Shown here: positions 1 through 11,025 of the stretch, in pieces
How the letters are laid out: every line of letters begins with the position of its first letter
Numbering within the stretch: position 1 is the first letter of the stretch
Assembly: GCA_034401135.1 (NCBI GenBank)
Contig: JAWZSP010000010.1
Span: 372,001-436,000 of the forward strand
Length of the DNA: 64,000 nt
Direction of reading: 5' to 3'
From: Volutella citrinella
Lineage: Eukaryota > Ascomycota > Sordariomycetes > Hypocreales > Nectriaceae
The notes under the pieces: model-generated
Seen by the model: the letters and a program-made list of their open reading frames with translations, nothing else
What the model was told of the DNA's origin: nothing
Database searches by the model: none
Translations under genes and position numbers: made by a program

Positions 1-104
1 GATCTCAACTCTGTTATCGTATGTCAGGCCTTTAAGCATCTCGGGAGCGCGGTAAGAAGACACCCCACCCACTATATTTTGGCCTTCAAGGACACAGCCT
101 GGAA
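1..104 (-). CDS. Protein kinase, catalytic-domain fragment at window edge
   Basis: The minus strand reads without a stop through EGQNIVGGVSSYRAPEML and on to the window edge. This matches kinase subdomain VIII (the T/S-x-x-Y-x-A-P-E activation-segment anchor) followed by a G-x-x-Y-D stretch that usually precedes the DxW of subdomain IX. The exon seems to start at a CAG acceptor near position 104. The upstream exon carrying the HRD and DFG motifs could not be placed with confidence, although a candidate LVDVD stretch lies near 200. By family it would be a serine/threonine kinase acting on protein substrates. The substrate, and whether the kinase is intact, cannot be seen because the C-lobe lies outside the window. 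Confidence 0.45.
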
Positions 105-1059
105 TTCATTAACAACACGCAGCAGGATAATACCGGCGGCCTTATCTTCTCACTGGGCGTGTTTTCTCTTTGGTGCAATGTCGCGGTCAACGTCGACCAA
201 CCGCACGTGGGCCAGGTGAGCTGAACAAGCGCATCGGATCGATCACAGCGCCAACTCCGCCGCTTCCTCACCTGTTGAGAAATATTGCAGCGAGGTCAAA
301 TCGACGATCCAGAGGTACTTAAACAAAAGACACTCCCTCGATCTGCCTTCCGCATCCTAGAGGGGGCTTTTAAGCTCTGGGACATCCTACTTCTTCGGCT
401 TCCCCAGCGGCGAGGATGCACCGACCACAAATTAACAGGTTCTACGGCCATACAAATAGTGGCTCAACAACCAGGCTGATGACTTCGGACGAGTTAAGGG
501 AGTGAGGAGGGGCCGCTGTCCGGGAGAAGCCACGGTGGAGCTGGCGTATATATCTGCAGCTTGGCCGCAATGCCTTGTGACATGCACCCGGACAAACATC
601 TCTCGCACAGAAAGTCATCGTCGACTTCCAGCAAGAAGACCACTCATTCGAACCGGATGGACTCGCTATCCAAGGTCAAGACGGCGGAGAAGGGGGGCGG
701 TAGCGGCAGCAGTAACAATGGCCCCAAGGCTGGTTGCGGAAACACTGGCAGTGGAGGCGACAGCTCGAGCAGAAAGAGTGGCCCTGTGGTGGTTTGCGGC
801 ACATACATGTCTGCCTGCCATGTTTGGTCTCACTGAGCTTGGAGCTCACGACGTAATTATACGTAGCCTGGAGAGATGACTCAATAAACATATATGCAGC
901 ACCGCCACTTGCGAGTATGTTAAGCAGAAATACGGCTGACTAAATGTGACTATAATAAAATTAAGACTTCTACTGAGTTCGCCCTCTTTGTATCTCAAGA
1001 CTCTATCCGCGGCTTGTAGCCTGCGCTTTGGACGGTCTCAAATAAGTCAAAACTGGGCT
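105..1059. other. Intergenic, no firm gene
   Basis: The first 200 bases probably hold the upstream exon or intron of the kinase fragment. A plus-strand open stretch near 576-836 encodes a Ser/Gly/Lys-rich low-complexity peptide beginning MHPDKHLSHRKSSS. It has an ATG but no recognisable domain and is not called as a gene. Confidence 0.3.
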
Positions 1060-1934
1060 CTAGGCAGTCAAAGCCGGCGCAATCCTCTTTTGTAGCTTCC
1101 ATTTCAATGCTTGAACAAATCGCAATTCCCAATCGCCAAAGTCGCACGAACGACGCTTGGCCAACCGCTCTAGATTGTCCAATTCGGCCTCCCATAAGAT
1201 AGGGAGGTTATCGCTTTCCATCATGCGGCGAAGTTCGAGGACTCGATATAAAATAGACGTGAAGGGCTGAAATTCTGTAGAGCTGTAGTGGCAAGTATAC
1301 TTTAATGGGATATGAATGCTAAAACGTATGTAGTGAAGGCTGGCACCACATCGTAGTCTCTGCCATCTTCGTCGGTGAATCAAGGTTGATATCGTATATA
1401 CTTCGTCCACCTCCTGATAGCAAGTCGGGCATGCTGCAGGTTTACCACTAATAGGTAGTGGGAGTTTGAAACCCCTCTCTCTATAGGTGAAGGCTTGTGC
1501 AAGGCATTGAGAATGAAATTTATGACGGCATAAAGGGATGGAAGTGCAGAGCATGTTCATGTTCGTGACCTCTATCGGTTCAAGACAGATCGAGCAATCT
1601 ACTTCCTTGAATGGATAGAAAGGGTCTTGCCGCCGTTCCCACTCACTAGACCAGGGCATGCCCAGTAATTGATATGCTGACACTGATACCATGACATTGG
1701 CGAATGATTCGCTTTGGCGCCAGTAAAAAAACGGCGCCAACTGCGCTTCACCACACCACAGGCACTGTACCTGTGATTCCTGGATAAGATTTGCTTCTTC
1801 CAAACATGGAAGATGATATGGGCATCCGCAGACCAAGCTGATTGTCGCAGAATCTGGAGAGGTACACAAAACGGAACAACGCGGATTGGATATGACTGGA
1901 CGATAACTGTTGTTGTATGCGGTCAACCACTTGG
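1060..1934 (-). CDS. Double RING-type zinc finger protein
   Basis: The protein of about 290 residues has two Cys/His clusters. The N-terminal one has C-x3-C, then C-x-C-x2-H-x2-C and C-x2-C (CLWC). The second, near residues 110-170, reads CSICLEP, then CRHKFHSQC, then CPTC, a canonical RING cross-brace spacing. RING proteins of this kind are typically E3 ubiquitin ligases that recruit an E2 through the zinc-bound loops; substrate and location are unknown. The open frame has no ATG at its 5' end and is closed upstream by TAA. A good acceptor (GCTAAGCAG) lies at 1935-1936 with a possible donor GTAGGT about 49 nt upstream, so a first exon is inferred but its frame did not join cleanly. The family call is good and the start is unresolved. 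Confidence 0.7.
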
Positions 1935-2701
1935 CTGCTTAGCTTGATGACATTCAATGGCAGTAAGATGTACCTACCTGATGAAAAAATACGGGAGGCA
2001 AGTCAGGACCCATCACTCAGTTACGTGGGAAGCAGGGAATGTGACGACGCGAAACTTGGACTGTGGGTGGGCGGTAGGTGAACCAAGAATAATTCTTCTT
2101 CTCCTTATGACGGTACTCTTGCGAAAGGAATTAAGGGGAAAGAATTTGGTCTATGTAAAGAACAAAGATGCGTGAACTCACAGCTTGTATGTGATACCCC
2201 AGAAGATGCTGTCCACTGACAACACCGCGTCCTCTTTTGGCCATTTTATGCCGTAACAGCATGAGCAGTTTTAACTATGTCGTCACGAAAAGGACTTGAG
2301 ACAGCCCACCACAACAACCTGAAGAAAATTCCAATCGCTGCAAGCGTTACCCAGCCTACCTCGTCCTGTTTCGACATTATATGCCTGGAGAAAGCCCCAA
2401 GCCTTAATCTCACGTGGAATCTTAAGGTAGATGGTCATATATTAGATTTGGTTGTTCAATGAAGCGTTACAAGAAGGTAGTTAAATTTGTAATCATCATC
2501 AGAGCCACCCGATGCGCATAGTCTTATGTTTATTATATTTATCCTATACTAACTTCTGAAGATCGACTGACTGTTCGTGGCGGCAAAACTTGCGACTCAA
2601 GACAGCCAATTTTATGGTGTAGTATATCAAGGTTGTATCAACACTTCCATCAGTCGCTCATCAGAAGGTAAAGCAGCTCGACAAATCAAGCTCCCGGCTG
2701 G
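1935..2701. other. Intergenic
   Basis: Probably holds the first intron and 5' exon of the RING gene and the 3' flank of the secreted-protein gene. No other coding signal was seen. Confidence 0.4.
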
Positions 2702-3412
2702 CTAGGCAAATCCTGACGATGAGCCGGGAACACCAGGCACAGAGGGAAACACACAAAGAGGAGAAACAGGTATTTTATTGCCTGTTCCGAACTCAATATT
2801 CACAACTGCTTGGTCAAGCGGCTTTGTGGGATCGATTCCATTCGGGCACGAGGGCTGGTTGCTAGTCAACAAGTTGAGGGAGCAAAGCTCATCTCTGCCG
2901 CAGGTGCAGGTCTGATCATATATATTAAATAATTGGTAGTTCTTGCCAACCCAAGTATCACTAGCGACGCAGCTAGCGATGTAGTTCATGCTGTTGGCTG
3001 CACTGAAGGCCAGCTTGCCGTCATGCATCAGATCTTGGCATTTAGAGGCGTGGACGTATTTATAGGCCATTGTAGCACCACCATTGAATGGATTGCAAGG
3101 CGCCTCGGTAGCGCTCTTGCCAACGAAGAGCATATTGAAGGCATCATAGGAGATGTCATGAGCGGCAGAGGATGCATCGATTCTGAGGACGTGGAGAGAT
3201 CTACCCTCGTAAGAAAGCTCGATACAAATATTATCGCAGTCTATAGCACCCGGCCAGTAGGCAATTCTGTTGGTGTTGACCTTACAGCCCAGAACTCCTA
3301 TTGAGGATGAGTATTGTACATGAGGAGTGACCCATACGCTTCCAGCAGGCACGGGCGTGGCCGAAACGAAGGGAAGCGCAAGAGCGAGGATATGTTGGAC
3401 CGAAGGGATCAT
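2702..3412 (-). CDS. Small secreted cysteine-rich protein
   Basis: 236 residues starting at a true ATG. The first 18-20 residues (MIPSVQHILALALPFVSA) form a signal peptide. The mature protein has about a dozen cysteines, including CDNIC, APCNPF, TCTCGRDELC and PSCPNG, as expected for a disulphide-stabilised extracellular protein. The central block (YWPGAIDCDNIC... LHVLRIDASSAAHDISYDAFNML) resembles the double-psi beta-barrel or barwin-like fold of fungal secreted proteins, with G-x-C and H-D-x-S elements. This is recognition by eye, not by search. It is likely exported to the wall or the host interface. No membrane anchor or GPI signal is visible. A single exon is sufficient. Confidence 0.7.
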   Translation of the reverse strand: MIPSVQHILALALPFVSATPVPAGSVWVTPHVQYSSSIGVLGCKVNTNRIAYWPGAIDCDNICIELSYEGRSLHVLRIDASSAAHDISYDAFNMLFVGKSATEAPCNPFNGGATMAYKYVHASKCQDLMHDGKLAFSAANSMNYIASCVASDTWVGKNYQLFNIYDQTCTCGRDELCSLNLLTSNQPSCPNGIDPTKPLDQAVVNIEFGTGNKIPVSPLCVFPSVPGVPGSSSGFA

Positions 3413-3430
3413 TTGTGATGATGGAAGCCC

Positions 3431-3754
3431 TTATATTTCAAGTGGGTCAAATAAAGTACAGCAGAGAGATACAGTAGGTGACTCTAACCAATACAACTGA
3501 AATCGAGCACAGGTTAGAAAGGTCAAGCCTTCAGGGACAATGTGGGACATAACCAGAATAAGAAGAGGTTGGGGTATATTTAGATACATACCACTAAGGC
3601 GTCCAAGACTCACCACTACAGAGAAAAGAGCTGTATAAAGAAAAGCTAAAAGTGTAGGCTTTATAAATTCCGGAAAGCTGTCAGCGCCCAATGCGGCCGC
3701 ATTTTGCGCAGTAAGTTGTCCATATTGATCATATGTCGGTGTCACACCAAACAC
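3431..3754 (-). pseudogene. Possible exon of a membrane protein, unassigned
   Basis: An open minus-strand stretch of 107 codons without an ATG start holds one or two hydrophobic segments (LLAFLYTALFSVVVSL and PLLILVMSHIVPEGLTFL). A GTGAGT donor-like site interrupts the first helix, so this could be a real exon followed by intron sequence. No partner exon was found and no family was recognised. It lies just upstream of the secreted-protein gene on the same strand. It could equally be a chance open stretch. Confidence 0.22.
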
Positions 3755-4102
3755 TTGAAAGAAAGAGCCAGAAACTGCTTTCGGCGAAATCGGCCAAGCA
3801 ACTAACGTTATTTATTACCCCGCCCACTCAGAACTAATAGAACGGTCCATATTTCACAAAGATTTTGCCCACACTTTCGCACGGTAGAATTGGGTTCAAG
3901 CATTTTACATGCGCAGCCCATGGTTGTTCAAGCTGCATAGGGCGAGTGTTTGTTGGTTATTTCTCCTATATTAAAGACCACCGCTCTATGCTAACAGTAT
4001 ACAGATGCGGACTGAACAGATTCGACTCTTTATCAGCACTGTCTTGCCCTTTGATCTGATTTTGTCCTTAAGCGGTTGCGAGATCCAAATCGGACAACGA
4101 TC

Positions 4103-5950
4103 ATGTCCACTTTCTTAGCCCCTACAATGCAACTCAGCCCTAGCGAGAGACATGCTGTCGTGTCTGAGCTATTGCTACGGATCGGTCCAATGCAGCACGA
4201 AAAGGACGTGTGGATGCTCACACTAGAAATAATGCAAAGGATTGTGGGAGAGACACACCCTTCAACGTTGGCGTGCATGGCAGGTCTCTCGGTAGCACTG
4301 AACAACATCGGTGATACGAAGCAGGCCGAGGAGGTTGGCGCCCAGGCTCTGGAAATGAGACATCAATTGCTAGGTCAGGATCATCGAGACACCTTCAAGT
4401 CGTTGACAAACCAAGCAACAATTACCCAGAACTTGGGCCGGTATGCAGAAGCAGAATCAATGCTGGAGCCAGCTCTTGAACGAATGAAGGCCGCATTGGG
4501 CACGAGCGACGCGATTACAATGGCTTGCATGTCAAGTCTCGTCTCAACATACCGGTTTCAGGGCTTCTATGGCAAGGCTGAGCGTCTAGCAACACAGGTC
4601 CTTGAGCAAAACAAAGCGCTACTCCCCGACAACCATCCAGGATTGCCCACTTCTATGTCCGACCTCGCTCGCATTTACATCGATCAGAGCCGTTTTGACG
4701 ACGCACTTCCTCTTGTCACCCGATCTATAGCCTTGAGGAGAAGAATCTTGGGCCAGACACATCAAGATACTCTCGTTTCAACAGCTGATCTGGCAGCCAT
4801 ATATACTGGGCAGAACAAAATTACGGAGGCACTGCAAGTCATACGTGCGGTAGCATCAATGATGAAACGTGAGCTAGGAACAAATCACATCCTCACAATC
4901 AACGCCAGAGAAATGTTGGCCGAAGCCCTCATGAGCGCAGGCCAGTTTAGAAAGTCAGAAAGTATCTTAGTCGACTTGATGGAAAACAGGACGCGGACTT
5001 ACGGCAGGGAACATCCTACTACTCTTACCTGCATAAGTCGTCTTGTTCGTCTATATTACCACCAGGGCTATTACCAGGAAGCAGAACAACTAGGACTCTA
5101 CGTGATGGAAGGGTCGACAAGAATTCTAGGAGCGGAGCACTTGCTTTCCATCAAGTCTAGATCCGAGCTGGCACACATATACCACCTCCAGGGCCAGGAC
5201 GAAAAGGCTTTACAGTATGGCGAGTCGGTCCTGATTATGATGGAGAACACTCTGGGTGAAAAGCATCCCGAAACTATCGCAATGCTTACCACGCTATCTT
5301 GGATATATCACAGCCGCAAGCTTTACGCAGAAGAGGAGAGCATGAACTCCAAGATTCTGGAGCTTCAAATCAGCTGGCTTGGGTCAGATCATATAGAAAC
5401 GGTGTCTACTATGGTCCGCCTGGCCCTTACGTACTGGCACTTGGGCAAGGCTGAAGAGACTTCACGGCTCACAGAGGAAGCGCTGAAAAGATACACAGCT
5501 CTGTCTAAGCATCGGCAATCTCTTCTCATTTTGGGTTCCTATGTATCTGAGCTTTTATATACCATAGGACGACTTGAAGAGGCCGCAAACCTTGGTGCCG
5601 AGGTACTGGATGCCAAAAAGGAGATACTTGGCCATAGCCATCCACAAACAGTCAACTCTATGACCAACCTGGCCAAGACGTATATAAGTCTAGCTCGACA
5701 GGGTCAAAGACATGCTAGGTTGGAAAAGGCCGCTGATCTCACAATGGAAGCAATAAGAAGGAGTCGGGGAGGTGAAGACAACCCCTTCACCCTTCTCGAC
5801 CTATTCACACTAGGAGTAATTCAGTTGGAGCAAGGGTACTACGAACTAGCGCGCAATGGATTGACGCATCTTTTACCAAAGATGGAGAGGGCGCTAGGAA
5901 CTGACCACGAGTGCACTATGCTGTGCAAAGAATATCTGGCTGAGCTATAG
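4103..5950 (+). CDS. Tetratricopeptide-repeat (kinesin-light-chain type) protein
   Basis: 615 residues, one exon. The ATG at 4103 is used because the upstream open part starts only with TTG. About twelve 42-residue repeats carry the fungal KLC/TPR_10 signature: A-E-x-L at the helix A/B turn, then L-G-x-x-H-P-x-T (for example GETHPSTLACMAGL and GEKHPETIAMLTTL). The repeats form a superhelical scaffold for protein binding. In fungi such arrays usually sit at the C-terminus of NLR-like proteins behind a NACHT or NB-ARC domain, but here there is no P-loop and the array is free-standing. It is either a stand-alone scaffold or the detached C-terminal part of an NLR. The frame is open throughout, so it is probably functional. 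Compare the gene at 9,643-11,025. Confidence 0.8.
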   Translation: MSTFLAPTMQLSPSERHAVVSELLLRIGPMQHEKDVWMLTLEIMQRIVGETHPSTLACMAGLSVALNNIGDTKQAEEVGAQALEMRHQLLGQDHRDTFKSLTNQATITQNLGRYAEAESMLEPALERMKAALGTSDAITMACMSSLVSTYRFQGFYGKAERLATQVLEQNKALLPDNHPGLPTSMSDLARIYIDQSRFDDALPLVTRSIALRRRILGQTHQDTLVSTADLAAIYTGQNKITEALQVIRAVASMMKRELGTNHILTINAREMLAEALMSAGQFRKSESILVDLMENRTRTYGREHPTTLTCISRLVRLYYHQGYYQEAEQLGLYVMEGSTRILGAEHLLSIKSRSELAHIYHLQGQDEKALQYGESVLIMMENTLGEKHPETIAMLTTLSWIYHSRKLYAEEESMNSKILELQISWLGSDHIETVSTMVRLALTYWHLGKAEETSRLTEEALKRYTALSKHRQSLLILGSYVSELLYTIGRLEEAANLGAEVLDAKKEILGHSHPQTVNSMTNLAKTYISLARQGQRHARLEKAADLTMEAIRRSRGGEDNPFTLLDLFTLGVIQLEQGYYELARNGLTHLLPKMERALGTDHECTMLCKEYLAEL

Positions 5951-7084
5951 AATAGACTGGCTCGCTGGTATTATAGAGCCCCCAGGCCTATGCATCGAGC
6001 TCAGTAGAGTTGGCTTGAGACCAAGCTTTCGTATGCGTTTGCTGTGAGTTTGACAGGGGGGTTCATGGAAAGGGTCAGTATACGTAGTTCTATATATCAA
6101 GCACATGATAAGGATAGGTTTATTACATTAGTCTAGCTCTGAGTGTCGGAACGGTTCATCTTGAGATGAAAGGCTTTACTTAGACAACTGCTGAGGTTGC
6201 TCTACTATAATATATCGAATTAATCTGATATCGTGAAGCAAGCAATGCAGTAGCTAAAGAACCAGGAGAAAGAGTACTCACACCTTGCGATACTGACTGG
6301 TATCGCCTTTGCCTTACTCCTTTTGAGAAGCAAGAATCCCCAACTCTTGTGCCAGCTAGGGTAGCGCACACAAACAACATAACTGCATATTCACTTACTT
6401 TACTTCCCTCTCTATGAAACTATTGAGCTGTATCTGACCTACAGCGCCCATGCTGCGAAATTCATCCTTAGCATCAGTGATCTGAGCATAAAGTGTGCAG
6501 TCCCGGAAGATAGCGCACGAGAGACCACAGGGCTACGATTTGTGCACACTATTAGTCAGGTAGGCCGAGTTTTGATAGTGCAGAAGTTGGGTTTCATTAT
6601 TCTAAAACCACGGCAGAACGTCTCGGCCTGTCTCAAGAACATCTCCAAGTGAATGAATCCTTGCCCTTAATGACAGGTTGTGAAAGACTGTTAGGCATGT
6701 TCTCCTTCAACTCTTGAGTGCAGACTCTAGGAGGCAAAAAGCAGAACCTTCGGACTATTTAGGAAGCAGAATAATTAAGCATAGCCCTTTTGAGCCCTGA
6801 TGCAATCAGTAGTGTAACGGTGCACTCATCATTGCATTGTGTCGTCATGGAAGCGTCCAATACTGGCCGTTGAGTGTGCATTACGTAGACTGGATTGGAT
6901 AATAAACTAGAGATCTCCCTCTCATCGGCCGGTCTTCCCGTTTCATTGCTGATCAGAAGGCTAAAGCCAGATTGGAACCATCAGTTTGTGGCCGTTTTCG
7001 TTCCTGTAGTGGTATTTTAGTAGCATCATCCGCCAAAATTTAGTCAGTCATTAGAAAATGAAGACCAGGCGTGAAAAACACATT
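5951..7084. other. Intergenic, AT-rich
   Basis: About 1.1 kb between two same-strand genes. It is AT-rich with short hydrophobic open stretches but no splice-compatible gene. It presumably contains the TPR gene terminator and the LysM gene promoter. Confidence 0.4.
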
Positions 7085-8467
7085 ATGAAGCTTGCAATTT
7101 CTTTTTTATTGGTAGCAGTGTCTGACGCACTGAAAATGCCCTGTCCTTTTGAATACGGACTATGGCAGCCAGACCGAGGCCAATGTTTCGCGCTGGTTTT
7201 CCGGGAATTAGACACCAACCGACGCCGAATCGAGACCCTCAACCCCGGGTTAGACCTTGACGATATATTCCCCTCTGTAATTTATAAAGTACCTTTTAAT
7301 TTGCCCAAATTCTCAGCGGCTTGGAGCAGCAGCTGTCCACCTATTCTTAGACTGCCTAACAATGCAGAGTATTCGGGAAGCCCAGTTTGCGGTGGTGGTG
7401 GCAGCCAGAAATCCTTGTTCTCCTCCTCTATTACAAAAGGTGCTACTGCTACCTTGAGTACTCATACGAATTATCATTACTCAGACATTCATCAACCACT
7501 TGAGACTACTGATTCTGGTTTGTCAACCACTTCTGTACGGTCAGTGAATGCTGGAGGTTCAGAAACCCGTGAGGGTAAACCCTCGACACTATCGTCTTCA
7601 CCTCTGGTTAGTCCTCCGAAAACTACTCTAGAGTTCTCCATAAGCAGAACCGTCGAACAATCAACTCCAGTCAGTGAACTATCATCTACGCAGGGCGTGG
7701 TTACGATATCAAAGTCAAGGAAGTGTGTGCCTGAAGCTGCTTCATCACTATCCACAACGTCAATCATCCTAAGAACGGAGAGCAGTAAAGCTATAGACAA
7801 TCTATCAACAACACAAATGGGCTTATCATCTATCAGTTCAACAGCCACAACTACAAGTGAGGTACAGCAAAGCAGTGGATCAACTAGTCTCACACAGACA
7901 TCAATCACCAACGATAGAGTTTCTCTTTCGTCAGACGTCGCTGAAATGCATAATATCTTGTCTGCACTTCCCAAAGAGGCCATTACCACAGCTGCACCTC
8001 CCAATGAGGCGACTGCTACTACTGCAAGTCCCAATCAGACCCATTTACCATCCCCGATTTGTGTAGACGAAGCAGAACTACCGGGGCATGCAGATGTTAA
8101 TCCAGATTCCGTCACTGAAACTGCGTCCAAATGGTGCAATAACAAACTGTACAAGCAAACTATAGGACCCGCTGATAAATGCGCTCTCGGGATCCTATGG
8201 CGCAATAGCGTGGGTTACGAATATTCTATATGTCCAGCAAAGGGATGTATAGGCCCGGAGCAAGAAAGGAAGCGTCCGCTTGGAAAAAGTGGATCTTCAT
8301 GTGAATATGTCATGACGCAAGCCTATAAGGGTTGCAATAATAGAGGCGTCGGTGGAACAATACAGGTGGGCTGCTTGCTTTATAAGTTTCGAGGTGGAGT
8401 GGGCGAAGGGCAAGAATACGAAGGGCAAAAATACAAAAAGAATAAGGAAAAACACTTCGCTAACTAA
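7085..8467 (+). CDS. Secreted LysM-like protein with Ser/Thr-rich linker and C-terminal Cys-rich domain
   Basis: 460 residues from the second ATG (7085), which gives a clean signal peptide, MKLAISFLLVAVSDA; an ATG at 7058 would add nine charged residues. Residues ~20-75 look like a divergent LysM module: Cys, then W-x-P-D-R-G-Q-C-F-A-L, I-x-x-L-N-P-G-L-D-L, and a closing Y-K-V-P. LysM modules bind chitin and related GlcNAc polymers. Residues ~95-320 are a Ser/Thr-rich stalk, probably O-glycosylated. The last ~140 residues are a Cys-rich domain (CVDEAELPG, WCNNKLY, CALGILW, CPAKGC, CEYVM, GCNN, GCLLY) of a kind seen at the C-terminus of fungal LysM and chitin-related secreted proteins. A wall or host-interface role is inferred. 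The Lys-rich tail is unusual for an exported protein. Confidence 0.72.
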   Translation: MKLAISFLLVAVSDALKMPCPFEYGLWQPDRGQCFALVFRELDTNRRRIETLNPGLDLDDIFPSVIYKVPFNLPKFSAAWSSSCPPILRLPNNAEYSGSPVCGGGGSQKSLFSSSITKGATATLSTHTNYHYSDIHQPLETTDSGLSTTSVRSVNAGGSETREGKPSTLSSSPLVSPPKTTLEFSISRTVEQSTPVSELSSTQGVVTISKSRKCVPEAASSLSTTSIILRTESSKAIDNLSTTQMGLSSISSTATTTSEVQQSSGSTSLTQTSITNDRVSLSSDVAEMHNILSALPKEAITTAAPPNEATATTASPNQTHLPSPICVDEAELPGHADVNPDSVTETASKWCNNKLYKQTIGPADKCALGILWRNSVGYEYSICPAKGCIGPEQERKRPLGKSGSSCEYVMTQAYKGCNNRGVGGTIQVGCLLYKFRGGVGEGQEYEGQKYKKNKEKHFAN

Positions 8468-9642
8468 ACGGTACTTTATGCAACGCGGCTCATGAGACAA
8501 CTAATGCGTAAAATAATTTAGTCTTTAAACAGAGAGTTATGTTTTGCGCACTCCTTGATGTTCTACTGTCCTAGCAGCAATTGCCGCCCGCCTAATATTG
8601 TTGCTATAAATCGCTATGCCAGGTGAACTTCAAAAGAAAGCTATAGAGGGACAAAAAGAGAAGTGACAACACCAGAAACTCTTGGCTTGCGTGGCCACGC
8701 ACCAGCTATCAAGTCACGATGTCGGCGAACGGCTGAAGCAGCTGCAGTTTGCGAAGAAACCCGCACCTCTCCAAAGTCTTGGCTGTCAATAGGGTCATCC
8801 AAATCTATGTCTACACCTGCCTGAAAATTAAAGCAGCTTACTTGTTGGTCGTCCTCAACCAGATCCATGAGTAATACATCTATTTCGCTGGAGCTGTGTG
8901 AGTATAGGTGACCAACAGGACGTTGGGAGAGCGCAGAGCCTCATTTCTAATGCCTCATGACGCAGCCAGCCTGCTCCCCGACTGGCTAGATGTGCACTCG
9001 TATTCGCATACGACGTGGCAGCGGGGTAAGGGCAAGGGGGCTAAATTCTAGCCGCTGCATATTGCATACCGGTGTGCGCAAACACCAACCATGGCGCGTT
9101 GATAGACCACGCTACCCATCCTTTCAGTGTTATTCAGCACTGTAAGTGAGACCTAATACTACATCGGTGTATGTATGCTTTCTCAGCATGCAGCTCGAAA
9201 GATGTAATAGTACATTCCCTGCATCAGTTGAGGTACTTAACCCCGCCATTACCCTGCTATCAGCAGGAGTTTCTATAGTACCTTAGGCACGACAAGTTTC
9301 AGCCAATTTCATTTCAATTATTTGTCTCTATCTATCTGTTTCTTAATGGAAGCAATGAGTATCCCCCAGGCAGTCTACGGGACGGCTCAAGCCTTTTGTC
9401 ATATGCTGTCAATACTCGATCTTGACAACGCTCCACTAAGCCTATTCCTAGTAAGCAATGCCAATCGAATGTAAGACTATTACCACAATAGCGTAAGCAT
9501 ATGTACTGACACCAATAAGGCGTCTTGATGGTCCGGACAGACCAGAAGAGTTTCCAGATATCAACATCGTTGGAAACCCGCTGTTCCATAATAAGACTGA
9601 GTAAGCTAGGTCCTTATCATTTCATTTCGATCCTAACTGCAG
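8468..9642. other. Intergenic or 5' region of the TPR gene
   Basis: Two short minus-strand frames with real ATGs are present: 8641-8868 (MDLVEDDQQV, acidic) and 9332-9589 (MEQRVSNDVDIWKLFW). Neither has a recognisable domain or a splice partner, so they are not called. GTAAGC at 9601 and a CTAACTGCAG acceptor ending at 9642 look like the last intron boundary before the TPR gene's first visible exon. Confidence 0.35.
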
Positions 9643-11025
9643 AAAAATAGACTGCAAAACGCAGCACGGCATCTAGGAGAATTCGTAAAAAGCACGGAGC
9701 ACTCCATTGTGACTATTGCGCAAGATCGCATTGCAGTAAGAGCGCAGTTGACAGATAGGGATCGTAGCCTTGCCCTAGATCGCCTAGCATTCCTTCTCAA
9801 CGGCGCACATCCCACGCAGTGTAATGGGGAACCACTGCATCCTTTTTGGAAAGCGTGTGAAGATCTCATTACCAGTCTCAACTCTCTGGTTGCATACTCT
9901 GCAAAAAATAAGGACAGCTTGCAGGCACCAATTCTCCTGTGCGAAGTTTCGTGTCGCTCTGCCTGGTACGTATAACCCAACCCAAAAGCCTGCTCTATTT
10001 TTGACATACTTAAGGTTCTGCATAGAAAATGGCATGTTCGTTGAGGCCATAAAGCAGGTCCATTCAGCCATATCCTTACTCGAGCAGGCCGCGAAGCAAG
10101 GCAGGCATGATGGCTACTCTGAATGGTTCGTTCAAGATATGTTTGGGCACCTTCAGAATGTGCTGGCTACTTCCCAAAGAGACCGCCCAGAAGGTGATCA
10201 TGGACTCTCGCTTTCCAAGCAAATTCGTGACGATCGTGAAAGAAACCTACGGCCAGGGACCGATGACATAACATGGAAATTCAGAGCCGATGGAAACTAT
10301 GCCGTCTCTCTGATGGCTAATGGACTAGCTAAATTTGCCTTGCCTATCCTTCGACACCTTTGCGAGCGAGATGAGATGAACGCAAACAAGGACATCTATC
10401 AATCCAACCTTTGCCTCTGCTTGATTCAACTTGGTGAGCTTGATGAAGCTATAGAGGTCGCCCATGAAGCCCAGGTTATAATCCAGAGGGAACGCGGACT
10501 CGACTCCATTCAGATGGCCGTGTACGCCTTTAAATCTCATTTCTTTATGGCTTTGTGCTTATAGTATCTCAGGCTACTCTTCTATTTCTTCAGAATCTAC
10601 GAGAAACGTGGCAACGTAACGAAGGCCATTGTGTTTCTTGAGCAGAGTCTGGAAATGAGGCGGAAGTTTATGCCCCAACACCAGTCCACAGGCCTTACAT
10701 TATACAATCTGGGGCTTACGAGGCTCACCCCTCAGCCGGAAGCTGCGATGTGAGTTGTGTATTTAATATCATTCTCTGCGCCTCTAACACTAAAGGCTTT
10801 AGAAAAGATCTTAAGGAGGCATATGATATTCTGGACAACACGCAATGTCGCCCGGAACTGAAGTATAGGGTGGCAAAAGTTTATATTGACGCCTGCTCAC
10901 GCGATCCATGCGAGACGGAACATCGCGCTATGGCACACGATATTCGTCAACAGTTGGACAAGGATGGTGTGCTTGACAAAAGCGAAGATGGCGAACATAT
11001 GTATATACCCGTATGCTTTCGCTGA
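9643..11025 (+). CDS. NLR-type C-terminal TPR protein, four visible exons
   Basis: The in-frame spliced model has exons 9643-9965, 10015-10521, 10594-10749 and 10803-11025. The introns are 49, 72 and 53 nt with donors GTACGT, GTACGC and GTGAGT and acceptors TTAAG, TTCAG and TTTAG. All junctions keep the frame (TGG, GTA and ATA codons are split), giving at least 402 residues. The visible protein is all-helical with TPR-like pairs, for example IENGMFVEAIKQVHSAISLL, LGELDEAIEVAHEAQ and YEKRGNVTKAIVFLEQSLEM. It ends in the YRVAKVYIDACSRD style typical of the C-terminus of fungal NB-ARC/TPR proteins. No ATG lies in the first visible exon, and the nucleotide-binding domain is absent from the 1.1 kb upstream. 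It is either a 5'-truncated NLR or a gene whose first exons are short and unfound. Confidence 0.6.

Noticed and set aside
7492..8034. 180-codon minus-strand frame inside the LysM-like gene
   Set aside because: It is antisense to the Ser/Thr-rich stalk, has Val/Leu/Asp composition typical of reversed Ser/Thr codons, and has no domain.
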